From contig CM070631.1 of the NCBI GenBank assembly GCA_036346255.1, positions 28,628,339 to 28,692,338 of the forward strand: DNA of 64,000 bases, given 5' to 3'. The notes under the pieces are model-generated. The model was not told where the DNA came from. It saw only the letters and a program-made list of their open reading frames with translations, and did no database searches. This document shows positions 1 through 12,050 of the stretch, in pieces. Each line of letters opens with the position of its first letter. Positions within the stretch are counted from its first letter, which is position 1. Position numbers and translations under genes: made by a program. The stretch comes from Ampelocalamus luodianensis (taxonomy: Eukaryota > Streptophyta > Magnoliopsida > Poales > Poaceae).

Positions 1-230
1 ACCACTCGGCGCCGCCGCTGCCGCCGTCTTGTCTCCGGATCTGCACCACCAGGGTACTCCGCCGCCCGTGGGTGTCGTCTTGTCTCCGAATCTGCGCCGC
101 CGGGGTACTCTGTAGCCCGTGGGTGTCTTCCTCCGCCCGAAGCTCACTCGGTTGCTCCGCATCTGCGCCGTCAGGGTACTCCGCCGCCCATGGGTGTCTT
201 CCTCCGCTCGGAGCTCACTCGGTTGCCCCT
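1..230. repeat. GC-rich degenerate tandem repeat
   Basis: Units containing ATCTGC(G/A)CC, GGGTACTC and CCGTGGGTGTC recur about every 60-110 bp, with an inserted block CTCACTCGGTTGC in the later units. The short open frames crossing it look like by-products of composition. It probably belongs to the interior of the hAT-like element. Confidence 0.55.
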
Positions 231-274
231 ATCCATCTTGCGCTTGGATCAAGGACACTACTGCTCTCTGGTAC

Positions 275-326
275 TAGCCCGACGTTTGTGTTGATTGGTC
301 TAGCCCGACGTTTGTGTTGATTGGTC
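275..326. repeat. Perfect 26-bp tandem duplication
   Basis: Two adjacent identical 26-bp copies (275-300 and 301-326) begin TAGCCCGACG and end TTGATTGGTC. There are no mismatches, so the duplication is recent or maintained. Confidence 0.9.
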
Positions 327-667
327 TGGTACTGCCTCTGCTACTGCTCTGTATGTCACTCAATCCGTATTTACTCAATTAATTGGAATACAATTTATAT
401 TTATTACATTTATAACAATCTATATGTTGAAACTTGCAAGGGAGATGGATGCTACATGGGAGAAGAGCAATTGGAAAGGGGGAATGGGTGCTACATGAGC
501 TCAAGAATTGGCAACAAGGTACATATGTGCTGCTAAAATTCTCATTTTATTTGCTGCCTTAGTGCCTTAGGATGTGTGTAAGGCGCCGCCTCGCCTCGCA
601 CCTTAGGCTTAAAAGGTGTGAGGGGGGTGGGTCGCCGCACCTCACCTTACCGCCTTAATAACCATGG

Positions 668-1267
668 TCATATTATATTTGGGCCTGGATTGTTTTAGGT
701 GCACTGACCCCAACACCCAAGCCTTGCCCCTAATAATCATAGTGAATAGCCATACTGATCCAGTATTCACCAGGAAATGGAACCCTGGGCATCACTAGTC
801 AGTAGTCACTACTTGGCTGGCATATCTAAGATAACCATGAATACCCCCAAAAAATCAGAACACAGGTGAGAACCATCAGCTTGCTAAATAGGATCAGTCT
901 CCCTTCAGTGATTTTTAACTCAGACTGCACAAATGCTCACACAGGTTCAAGGAACTTCTTTTTGAGAAATTATATAATATGTTTTCATGCCAAGACTGTA
1001 AAGCTGAGACATGCTTATTAGACATGTATTATTTTTAGAAGCCACTGTGGAAGAAATTAGAAATAAAAAATGAAATTCAACTCACTGGGTGCTCAGGTAA
1101 AGCCTGTAGCATCATGATAGACCCAGAAGAGGAAAATTAGTTAACAATCAACATTATAGGTTTTAAAATTACCTAAATTGATCAAAACCACAATGAACTT
1201 TCCAAAAGTCGACATCAAAACAAACAAGGCAATGTGATGTAACAAAAGAGGATAAATAAAGCATTAC
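668..1267. other. No exon seen; 3' side of the RH29 gene
   Basis: RH29 exon 10 ends at a good GT donor at 1266-1267, so at least one more exon is expected at lower coordinates. I looked on the minus strand for the usual Lys/Arg/Gln-rich C-terminus and found none. One acceptor-like site near 1100 opens a frame that stops after three codons. The C-terminal exon is probably beyond the left edge or lost. Confidence 0.5.
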
Positions 1268-4200
1268 CTGTCGTGGATGTGCCATCTCCTGCAAAGTCCG
1301 CTTTTCTACCAACATTGATTGCTTTATGTGACTTCTGCTGCCATTTCTTATATATCCCTGTTTTTGTTGCCTTTAACTTTGCACCACTTTCCGTTTTAAT
1401 CTAAGAAAAGTTGGACAGATTTTCAAACATGTCAAATTCAATTATTGTATTTTCTATGACATATAGGCATAATACATGATATCAGTGTAATAAATACTGA
1501 TCTATCTCAGTATCTAACATGAACTAGAAAGAAAGCTCCAAGTATGGGGTTTATGTGCAGATGAGAAAGAGAGCAAAACCATCTCAATCACAGAAATATT
1601 TTTTTAAAAAAACGCCAAATACTCATTTAGATTAAGCATGAAATCTCTACAGAGACAGCCTAGGTATACTGAAGAGCACCATATCTCAGTGATAGATAAA
1701 AGGAGAACAAAATTATCTCTTCCTGAATGTAGTGACCATTAAATACTACTGGAAAAAAGATGTAGTACTTAGTATTGTTGAAGTAGAACATATATATCCA
1801 ACACTTAACAATTAAATTCAACCTTCCTCGATATATTGTCTTGGAGTAGATGGTATGCTTTTTAAGAAATGAATAGTCCCTTGATTTGCAACTAAGCTCA
1901 AATAAATTTGTGTCATGCCCCATGAAAATTTTAAAATACTCACAATTAACATATTGTTAATAATATTTAGACAGAGCCATTGATTGCAATCTTAGTTCCA
2001 ACTTTTATAGAACAAGAATCTATTAAAAAGAGATTCAATCAGTGTTCACATGCACCCACGCACTATATCGAAGCAGAATAATGCTGGGAGTTAACATAAA
2101 CTGACATTACTGTTGATTATTGATTCCAGTGGGACTATTACCCCATTGCTGTTAAACTCATTTCACATTTTTACCATAATATTCTGATTCTACATAGTTC
2201 AAATAGAGCATTGCAATACCAATCCTGGCATCCAAACATATATCTTGAAAGTGTAAATACTATTTCCAATAGTTAGTTCTGGATCAATTTTATACAGCCT
2301 GGCAGCACTGAGCTTCCAGGAGATTTACAACTGATCAAGTACATATGTGCAGGGATCAAAAAACCATTTCCAGAGGGAATCCCGGCCGGCCAACGGAAAC
2401 GGTAACCGGCCGGTTACCAGAATTCGCGGAAAAATTTCGGATGAAATTCGCATGATTGAACACATGACATATGCAAGATCTACCTTTCCTGTAGCAGTGA
2501 CACGATCCCCACTATTCAACTTGACAAACTTGTTCTGCAGTAATAAAATAAACACCTTGGCTGAGTATGAAATTGCATATTACAAATCAATGTCACTGAG
2601 ATAAGTTATACCTTCATCCAGTGATATCGAGTTTTTTGTGCATGCATACCAGAAGTTTCATCATCGACTAAATTAAGAACAGCAGCGTTCAATCTGCACG
2701 ATAGCATTAAGCTTAATTTAAAGCAGCATGGTGATGAGACTGCAGACTCAATTTCATGAATAGAATAATGGAACCAAAATTTGGATATGCCAAAGTATTG
2801 TGCATCCAATATTGGCTTAAATTTCTTAGAATTGAATATAGCAGATCCATAACTTTAGTTTTATTGTACTTTGGCTGAATCATGCATATGCTCATATGCT
2901 GAAGAGAGGGGAAGATTAACTAGCATTAAAACAAAAGAAGTCAACGAACATTCAACATCACATGATCCATGATATGAATTGTACACCAAACCAGCCAACC
3001 AGGTATTATAAACCTGGTGGTAACCCACAGGTTACCGGTCCTACCGGTTGGATCAGTAGGTTCCACAACGGCCAGAACGATGTGCTCATGCTAATTTTAA
3101 TGAAATCTTGATATATATGCTTATAGAAGACAAAACAAATACAATACTTTATGACAAAAAAAAATATAAAGAGAAATAGCAAACGGAAATAGACCGGAAA
3201 CATATACTGGAACCAGCTGGTTCCCTGCTACCGCCCTAGCTCTGGTAAATTTCAAAATCTGTTTTTTTTTCAATCCCTGTTCCCAACAACATTACTTTTC
3301 CTAGTAGATATATCAACCATTTGCTATGGTGGTTGATAATTATCAAGTAAATGGCTCACTTCCACCTCAGAACAACAAGAGTCAATCATATATCAGCAAG
3401 CATATACCTATTTTCAACAAATCCTTCATTCTCCTTCACTGACAACCCAGCTTCCAAATGCTGAAGGAAAAAAGGAATAATAAACTAAATATTACGCATA
3501 AAATCTACACTAAGCAGCTGTACTTTAAGAAATTGAATAAACATTTCTCGTGCAATACAAATTATGCAGGAGAAATTATTTAAGCTAGGTTCAGGAGGCA
3601 TACCTGGTTTTGAGGCACTGAACTTATGTAGTAGTCCTCATCTCTAAATCTCTGTGACTTACGCTTCTTACCACAAACTTCTGAAATGGATATAGAATGC
3701 AAAAGATTATAATTACCATGGCAGAGTGAGGATGGTGCAACTTCTCTTAGAATACTGTTGTAGAGCTCAAGATGCACTTTGTAGTTAAAACAGCAACAAC
3801 AAAGGTATTAACCCCACTGACATCCCACAGGAAGAAAAAAAATGCGGACCTTTTCTCTCCCAATTTAAAATGTTTTCCACCACTTCTTCCTGCATAAAAA
3901 TAAGTAGCCATAAATCACTGCACAAAGCATAAGAACAAAGTGCCACATTCGATGTAGCACTGGCAGAAGAACAAAAAAGGTAAGACTCATTTTAATATTA
4001 GCAAGTCATGCTGTCCATTACTCCATACTCCATTAGCATTCTAGTTTCTAACTAGCTCGGATACCCCGATACTCCAGAAATTTGCAGACTTTCAGTCAGT
4101 CTAATACTACATCTCAACTAGGTAACATTGTCACATATAGTTCTAGCATTTCCAAGATATAATAAGCGTGTCCACTGTCCAGTTAATAGCTTTTCAATAC

Positions 4201-6986
4201 TACATATCCATGTGGTCGCATGCAACTTGCTTCTGATGAGAACAAACAAGGATATTGTTTTAGTTTAATAATTACCTTAGTCCCTGCATCACCAGAATTC
4301 TTTTGATGCGCTAAATTTATTATCCCCTCATGGACTTCTCTTTTCTTCTTCATCACATCTAGCCATTGATTAGAACCCTACAAGCCAGCCAAGATGGCGA
4401 TGTTAGCAAATTTTGAAAGAAATGATAATGCACATCTCTGTAAAGTTCGCGTGAACTACATTGCAAATGCCTAAAAATATATAAACAATTAGTTTCAGCA
4501 TTAATCAAGTATTCAGAGGTATTAGTATACTAGCTGCCTGTTGCAGATGTAGGAGAATAACCTAAGAATACGATGCTAGAAATTCTCAAAAGGAAAAAAA
4601 GAAAAAGAAAGAGGAAGTACTGCATTACTTTAGAATTTCTTGATCTAGCAGCTTCACCTTCAGCCTCTAAAATAGTCTGCTTTGGCCTGGTAACCATTAA
4701 TTCATGATGAAAACATCCATTAGATAACATAGAATGAGCAAATACAAGCAAAATCAAGTATTGCTAGCTAAAGTAACTACCGAAATGATTTCAGGCGCTC
4801 TGAGAATGCAAGAGCTGAAAGTTCATCTGATCCAAGAATATCCCTGAAAATTGGATGAAGACCTTCACGAGGCAAATCTTTCACCCTTCTGATAGATTCC
4901 TTTGAAGGCATAGCACGAGTCTTCAGATACAACCGGAAAGCATTAGCACATGGCTTTTCCAATGCAATCAGATCGCCAGATCGGTACATCCATTAATGAC
5001 TTCTTTTACTCCATCAGAGACAAGATCGATGATTGTCTGAGGAAAACGCCCATATACTGTTTGCCCATTTGCAAGAGCTTGATCGATTTTCAAATTCAAT
5101 CCGTCCATGTCTTTCAGCAGTTCCTCCTCCGTTGGCGCAGCTCTAAGAGGCTTTGAAATGAAAAGATGTAGGTCCAATAAAAATGGCATGTCCTCTGAAG
5201 TTACAAATGTATATGCTGTACAGTGTACACTTCTACCTTGCCGAGCTACTCTGCCAACTCTATGAACAAATAACTTAGGTTTTGCAGGGAAGTCCCAGTT
5301 CACCACATTATCAAGCAACGGAATATCCAGACCCCTTGCAGCAACATCTGTCACAATAAGTAGCATGGTCTTCCTTGCCCTGAATCTCGAAATATGAATA
5401 TTGTGGGCTTCTTGATCCATAGCACCATAGGAAAGGGAAGGTTCTAAGCCCTCCTCCCGGAAAAGAATATTCAAGAACTCTACATGATACTTGGTTGAAA
5501 CAAATATTACTGTCTGTTGCTCAGAGCTGATTCGCTCCCTGACCAAATACAGTAAAGCAGCTAGTTTCTCTTCCAGACACAGTGTGAAAAAGACAAGATT
5601 AAGATCAGGACTGATCTTTTTGTCCAAGTCGAGTCTCACAACTTGTGGATCACGTAGACCAGCTTTTGCAAAATCTGCAAGGGCTTGCGGCAAAGTGGCA
5701 CTAAAGAGCAATGTTTGTCGTGTATCGCTCAGTTTCTGTAGAATCGTGTTCAAATGATGGGCGAACCCCAAGCTAAAGAGGGAATCCGCTTCATCAAACA
5801 CAACATATTCTACTGATCGAAGATTCATGTCATCAACCTCTGTCAAATGGTGCATGAGCCTGCCAGGTGTTGCAATTATGATATCAGGACACTCTGCCAA
5901 CTCCTCAAATTGACTCTCCATGCTATCTCCACCAACAATTAGGCTAGTTCTTAGATCTACAAAAAGGTAAAAGTACGTCACTCATCAACATTGCCGTAGC
6001 AAATTTTTTTTTTCTGTTACCTGTTGGAAAGGCACAATCCAGAAAAGGTAAACAAATGATGTCCAAGTAATTGAGAGGATACAATCACCAACAACAATTT
6101 ACTCAAACAGCATGATTGGTGCTATTTCACATCACAAATTGGCTCATACTTACATGACAACTATGAGATTAATTTTACATATAAGGAACACTGGAAGGAA
6201 TCACCGGTGACGCTAAAATAGTAAGGGAACCACCACAGGTCCACATTGATGCTAGATGTATGCTATCAATGACGGTAAACATATTTTAGCCCATCCATAG
6301 ATTATTCAGCGCAATATAGCAAGTTAAAAACTCTAATAACCACGCAATTTCAGAGACATGCAGCAACACTAAGGCAAACCAACCTACACCTACCAATAGA
6401 CTGATATATGTACTGATTTCGCATCTCAAAGCATCGAGGTCTCAAGTAGCCACTGCCCTAGAAAGTAAAAAACAACATCCTAAGCCCAATGGCTACACGA
6501 ATCACAGTTCAGACAGCGTAAAACACGTGGCGTGGTTACGACCGCGGTACGCACCGGTGAACTTCCCGAGCTGGTGGGTGAACTTGAGCGTCTGCGACGC
6601 GAGGTCGCGCGTGGGGGAGAGGATGAGCGCGCAGACGCCGGCGCCGGCGTCGTGGCAGCGGAGGCGCTGGAGCATGGGAACTAGGAAGGCAGCGGTCTTC
6701 CCCGACCCCGTGCGGGCCATGCCGGCGACGTCGACCCCGGCGAGGATGAGCGGCATCGTCTTGCGCTGGATCGGCGTGGGCACGCGGTACCCCTTGTGCC
6801 GCACCCCGCGGTACACCTCCTCGCACAGCCCATCGACTCGAACCCGCCCGACTTGGCCTTCTTATTCTTCCCCGCCACCTTCGCCTGCTTCGGCGGCCGC
6901 CGCCGCGGCTTCTGCTCCGCCGAGGAGGCCACGGCTGCGTCCGTGGAGGGCTTGGACTTGGATTTGGTGGGGGTGAGGCGCGCCAT
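1268..6986 (-). pseudogene. RH29: DEAD-box ATP-dependent RNA helicase, RH29/DDX54/Dbp10 type, frame-broken
   Basis: Family role: nucleolar helicases of this type act in large ribosomal subunit assembly. Ten exons are read on the minus strand: 6555-6986, 4781-5956, 4629-4686, 4276-4377, 3850-3889, 3604-3680, 3408-3460, 2612-2693, 2484-2534 and 1268-1400, all with GT/AG borders and matching phases. Motifs are intact (residues numbered as if frame-corrected): Q motif about 63-74, motif I ARTGSGKT 91-98, PTRDLA 125-130, TPGRL 174-178, DEAD 199-202, then SAT, TDVAARGLD and HRVGRVAR. The DBP10-type C-terminal region follows (GEAARSR, VDDETSG, KTRYHW, DRVTATGK, KTGIYKKWQQKS). The start is ATG 6986, with a second in-frame ATG at 7028. 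Odd: a 1-bp deletion after codon 53 (near 6828), an 8-bp duplication at 4969-4984 giving a stop, a two-residue insertion after motif VI, and no C-terminal exon. About 730 residues are visible. Family identity is secure. Pseudogene status could also reflect assembly errors. Confidence 0.85.
2380..3265. repeat. ACCGG/GGTTACC-rich remnants in RH29 introns
   Basis: Two intronic patches (about 2380-2430 and 3003-3265) carry repeated GGTTACC, ACCGGCCGG and CCGGTT words unlike the AT-rich introns around them. They flank exon 8 (2612-2693) and exon 9 (2484-2534) without altering them. They look like remnants of a non-autonomous DNA transposon, but no clear ends or target duplications were found. Confidence 0.3.
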
Positions 6987-7049
6987 GGGTGCGACGCGCG
7001 AGGGAGGAGAGGAGGCGAAGGGGAACAAGGGATGTGTGGGTCTAGGCTC

Positions 7050-8595
7050 GGAAAAAGTCCGAATTACTCCTTTGAACTGTCAAAAAAAGTTACGAGGTAA
7101 GTTCAAAAAAGTTTGATTTACCTCATGAATTATAAAATTGGTTATTTAACCTCCTAAATTTACGAAAACCGGCCAAAAAACCTCTCGGGCAGGTTTGCTA
7201 AGGTGATTTTGCACACGTGGCAGCGGTTTTACTGACGTGGCACATATTTTGCCACGTAGACGTCCACGTCACCCTCTCTCTTCTTCTCTCTCACCCAGTC
7301 AGCCTTCTTCTCCCACGGCACAAGCCAGCGCTGCCTTGGCTAGCTCACGCTAAGCCACGCGCCGTGCGCCTCCGCGCTAGCTCGACTTGCCTGCCCCTGG
7401 TTTCGGCCGAGCGTCGGCGGTTTTCCTACGCCCATGCTGTGCCCATGCTCGGCCCTGCCTGGTCGCCACGTCCATGTACCGTGGTCAGCCCGCCTCAACG
7501 TCTCCGAAGCAAAGCCACCGATTCACTCGGTTCCTCCGCCCCCCTCTCTATATAAGCTGAGCCCGGAGAGCCTCACCTCCTCTTCTTCATCTCCTTGTCA
7601 TTCTCTCTCCATTTCCCTTCTTTCCCGAGCTCCAATCAAGCCAAGCTTCGAATGCCATTTCGGCCTGGCCGCGCCGCCTCCAAGCTCTCCACCGCTCTGC
7701 AAACTCGGCCATCCCGATCGCGTCACAGGCGTCCTAAACCACGAGGAGCAAAAGCCCTCACTCAATTTAAGGATTCCGCCACCGGAGCATCACGACATTG
7801 CGTTCTTCCTCGGCTCCAGCCAAATCCGCCATCACCATTGTCGTGCCTCCTCCAGCGAGCCCTCGCTCGATTCTTCTCTTTGTGAGCATCCCCTAGACTC
7901 CCTTTACCTCCCCCTAGCACTCACTTGTGCTCTCTTCCTCCGCAGCGCCGCCTCCACATTGAACTGGCCGCGCCGCACCAAGTCACCATCGCCGGCACAC
8001 CTAGTAGCTTCCCCGTCCTCGGCGACCATTCCGGTGAGTTCCATGTGAATCACTCAAGCTCATGCTTCTCCTAACTAGTCCTCCAAAACACCCGAGCGTC
8101 ACCTCACCGTGTCACCTCCACGGCCGGCCACCGCCTGCTGTCGCCGTGCCGCCACTGTCTAACTCCGACCACGCCACCACCACTCCTAGGACCACCTTAC
8201 CTCCCTGGTTCCATTTTTGCCATCCACGGCCACTGCCATCACCTCCACCGCCGCTCCAAACCGGCCCGAGCCTCCCCTGTTCTGGCCTTGAGCTCTCCCT
8301 GTGAATCCCTCTCTCTCACACACACACTAAGCCATGGGGCCCACCTGTTAATGGAGCGAGAGAGAGAGAAGAAGAAGGGCTGACTGGGAGAGAGGGTGAC
8401 GTGGACGTCCACGTGGCAAAATTTGTGCCACGTCAGCAAAACTGTTGCCACACGTGCAAAACCACCCTAGCAAACCTGCCCGAGGGGTTTTTTGGCCGGT
8501 TTTCGCAAATTCAGGGGGTTAAATAACCGGTTTTATAGTTCAGAGGGTAAATCAGACTTTTTTGATAGTTCAGGGGAGTAAATCGGACTTATTCC
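7050..8595. mobile_element. Non-autonomous MULE with long terminal inverted repeats
   Basis: The left end GGAAAAAGTCCGAATTAC and the right end (minus strand) GGAATAAGTCCGATTTAC begin inverted repeats that stay alignable for about 200 bp, including GGTTATTTAACC, GCCAAAAAACC and CACGTGGCA blocks. Flanks TCTAGGCTC (7041-7049) and TTAGGGCTT (8596-8604) look like a decayed 9-bp duplication. The interior is GC- and pyrimidine-rich with a TATATAAG box near 7547 and no recognisable protein. It lies 64 bp upstream of the RH29 start codon. Confidence 0.8.
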
Positions 8596-10042
8596 TTAGG
8601 GCTTTAAGGTGTCCACCGCGGCGGCGAGATGAGATGGTGCGTCAGGAGGTAGTGCTCCTGCTCCCGAATTTTTAACCAAAGCAGCGGAGTCCAGTCAAAC
8701 ATCATTAACTCAATTTTTAGAATCAGGAGTACTTGAGTAGCGGAGCAGTCCGTAATTCAGAGCGTGGTTAGAGTCGCTCTCTACAAGAATCTACTCATCA
8801 GTTACATAATTACCCCTATAGTTAAAATGAAATTACCCATCATTTACCATTACACAAAATCAGCGTCTCACCCCTCCCCACCCCGAGCCCCAGTCATTCG
8901 CGTCCGCCCTCCCCACCCCCACCCCCAGCCCTTCGCACCATCTCCCACATCTCCGCACCGCCCTCCTCCTCCGTGTCCGCCCTTTCCCCACCTTGTTGGC
9001 CTCCCCCTCGGCCACCCCCCCCTTCGCATCGGCCTCCCCACTCTTTCCTTCGACCAGCTCCGTACTCCTCTGACTCCAACCGACTCATCCTCCTCCGACT
9101 CCGACTCCAACCGGCCCCGTGCGACGCCTCTGTCCTACTACTCCAACCGGCCGCCCTTCTTCCTCCTCTCGGACGTGGTGCCACCTCTCCACCCTAACAC
9201 GCCCGAACACCTGGCCGCGGCGCTGCCTCTCCACCCCATTTGCTGCCCTTGTTCTTCGAGGTGTTGTCAGATTCGGGATTAAAACTCCAAATCATTTGTG
9301 TATTTTGAACTAGTTCTATAATCAGTAGCTAATTCACACAGTAAATAAATATGGTAATATTCATAATTCATACAACTTTATTAATAAATATCAGAGTTTA
9401 TTAAAAAAATACTTACAAGCCAACAATAAAGAACACAAGGAAGACGAATAAATAGTAGAGCCCAGCTAATCTGCCATAAGCAATCGACTGGGGTAGCGAC
9501 CTAGTTGTCGAGATCCATACCAGTAGCGAAGTCCTTCACCTCTGAACAATATTTTATTAAGTAAGGGTAAGCACAAAAATGTATTTCGCAAGTTACACCC
9601 ATAACAGAGTTAATGCATGCGTTGATGTTATCAAAGGAAGGTTTATAGGGTTATTAGTGCAAAAGCATCATTTGACATTTTAAATACAATAGCTAAGTTC
9701 AAAAGCAGTTTAGTTTATATCTAAAACAAGGTTCAAAAAAGCGCTAGGCACTAGGCGGGCGGTGGCCCGGGGCCTAGCGCCTAGGCGGACTAGGCGGCGC
9801 CTAAGCGGTGACTAGGCGGCTGGCTTGGCTACGGTGCAGATAAGCCCACATCAGGAATAATTTGATAAATTGAGCAAGCACCAGACATCAAATTGAGCAA
9901 GATAGAAGGGAAATTACCTGAAGAAGCAAGACATGTGCAATTTGATGTAGTCATGTATATTATCTCCCCTTCAAGGCTCCAAGAGCTTTATGTAAATATG
10001 TATGTATTGTAATTAAATAATGATGTAAATCTGCATATTTAA

Positions 10043-10261
10043 TCAATGATAAGTTATTTTGCTACTGTGTTGTGTACTTGTGTGAAAGAAAGAATGAATG
10101 ACCTTCTGACACAAGCGGCACTTCACTCTATCCAAGTTGTTTGGATCATCTAAATACCCAAATTTCCATCCTATATCTTCGGAATTCCTCTTTAGAACGC
10201 TTGAACTTGTTGCACCTCCGGAAGCATCGGATGACATCTTGACAAAATGACAAATCAACAA
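10043..10261 (-). pseudogene. hAT transposase N-terminal BED zinc-finger fragment
   Basis: The minus-strand frame opens at an ATG (MSSDASGG) and reaches a BED-type finger start, GWKFGYL then VKCRLCQKVIHS, with the C-x2-C pair visible. After that the frame dissolves and the His pair of the finger is missing. No catalytic DDE domain or hATC dimerisation domain was found in the element. BED fingers bind the ends of hAT elements. This fragment cannot encode a working transposase. Confidence 0.75.
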
Positions 10262-11659
10262 TAAGTTATAACATACATATCACACATTTTATACATCTAT
10301 ATTTGCAAATCATAGAACCTCGAGCAAACAACAAGAGTAAACATAAATAATCTGATTGTGTAAAGCATGTATGTTAGATCCTAACTAATGGTGTGCAGCA
10401 TATTTACGGGGGGTTGTCTTCCCTTAGGCAAAGCACCAACATATGATTAATCATTGTCAGCATGGTTGTTTGCACAACTAGGATAAACAGAAAACTGTAT
10501 ATAAAGAACAATGCAGATTAGACATGGAAGAACAAAAACCAATCAAACCTAACAAGTGCAATGCAGCCCACTTTTACTTTATCGACTCCATAATCGGCAT
10601 TCCACCAGCACAGCATTGCAGGACAGCAGGAGTAAATTCACATGTGAATCAGCAGTATCAGAGCACAATAGCAATTCACATGCGATTCCAGAATATGGCA
10701 ATATGCAAGCATATGTATTATGTAAACTAAGAGCCATCATTCATATTTCATAATATGACAGTTCAGCACAATAGTACATTTAGAATCAGCAGTTTCAGAG
10801 CACAACCATTCAAAATTTCAAAGCATTCACATTTCAGACATTCAAGTATTCAACACATTCAGAATCAGCATTCTGCATTCAGCAGTTTCAGTCTTTTAGA
10901 CTTTTAGACTTCAGCACAACACAAGTGCGCAAGTTCACAACCAAGAGGTCCAAGACTCCAAGAGTTGTCAGTTTGTCAACTAGAACACAATAATCATCTT
11001 CAAGTGTTACACATGGCTACCTATCAAGCAAGTAAAAAAAATCTGAAATCAATAGGACAAGTATAACTTGTGTAGCAGGAAAATTAAAAGGCAGCTACAT
11101 TGTATATCACAAACTAGTGCAACCTTCATGTGCACTTGGAATTGGAAGTGTGAAATGCAATATTAACACCAAACTGTGGTAGCTGTTTGCGGCATATATT
11201 GTTACTGGCGCTCTTCCATTTCTACAACTTGGAAAGGTGAACTAAAAGTCTAAAACTAAGTATAAATGTGCCCAAATATATGCTGCATCAACAGACATGC
11301 CCACCTTTACCAGATAAGTATTATTTAAAGAAAGCTATCAAAGCAAACCATTACTAGTGAATCAAATTCAATTCTCCAACAAGAACCTATGCCCTATCAA
11401 GTAAAAAAAATCTGAAATCAACTAGAACACAACAATGTCTCATTAACCTCAATACTAATAACTTGCAAAGGATATCAGTTATTGCTAACAGGACAAATGA
11501 ATGGACAACAGGACAAGTATAACTTGCAAAGGATATCAAATGTTATTGCTATCTTTAGAAATCAGATTTAGTATAAGTCCCAACAATCCAACATATCACC
11601 TATGTAAACAGATTATAGAATATGGCAATATGCAAGGCTGCAAGCATATGTATAATGAA

Positions 11660-12050
11660 TTATACAGCTAGGGGGAGCAGAGAAGGGAAGGGAAGCAGGC
11701 AGCAGCTGAGAGCCAGAGACTGAGGGGGAAGGGAAGAGAGGGGAGGGGAGCACGGCGGCGCTAGTGTGGAGCAGAGAAGGGGAGGTCGGCGGCGCCGGAG
11801 AACTGAGAAGAGAGAAGGAGGGGAGGGCGGCAGCGCGGGAGAAGTGGAGAACTGAGCAGAGAAGAGGGCATCGGAGGAGGGGAGGGCGGCGACGCGGGAG
11901 AACTGAGAAGAGAGGGGAGAGGGGAAAGCAGCGGCGCGGGAGAGGGAGCAGAGAGTGGAGCATAGCGGGGGGAGGGCGGCGGCGCGGGAGGGGGGACCAG
12001 AGAGGGGAGGTTGGTGGTGGGGGAGCAGAGGAAAGAAGCATACCGCATAC
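11660..12050. repeat. Purine-rich degenerate tandem array inside the hAT element
   Basis: The plus strand is almost all G/A plus CGGCG blocks. It is built of degenerate units of about 60-70 bp containing GAGAACTGAGAAGAGAG, GGGGAGGGCGGC and GGCGCGGGAGA. Long open frames on both strands here are Pro/Ser/Arg low-complexity by-products. Confidence 0.75.

Larger units (their letters stand above)
1..667. mobile_element. End of a hAT-like DNA transposon running off the left edge
   Basis: The stretch 560-667 is rich in GCCTTA/TAAGGCG units and finishes at an end that reads CATGGTTATTAAGGCGG on the minus strand. This has the same style as the proven hAT ends at 9727 and 12420 (xAAGGTTxxAAAAA followed by TAGGCG units). 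The other end and its target duplication lie outside the window, so the class is inferred from end similarity only. It lies on the 3' side of the RH29 helicase gene and may separate that gene from its last exons. Confidence 0.45.

Noticed and set aside
6527..7116. Open frames of 149 and 106 codons on the plus strand over RH29 exon 1
   Set aside because: They are shadows of the GC-rich helicase exon on the opposite strand and carry no domain.
7434..8048. 204-codon frame inside the first MULE, considered as captured gene cargo
   Set aside because: Pro/Ser/His low-complexity sequence with no recognisable domain or exon structure. I could not name a parent gene.
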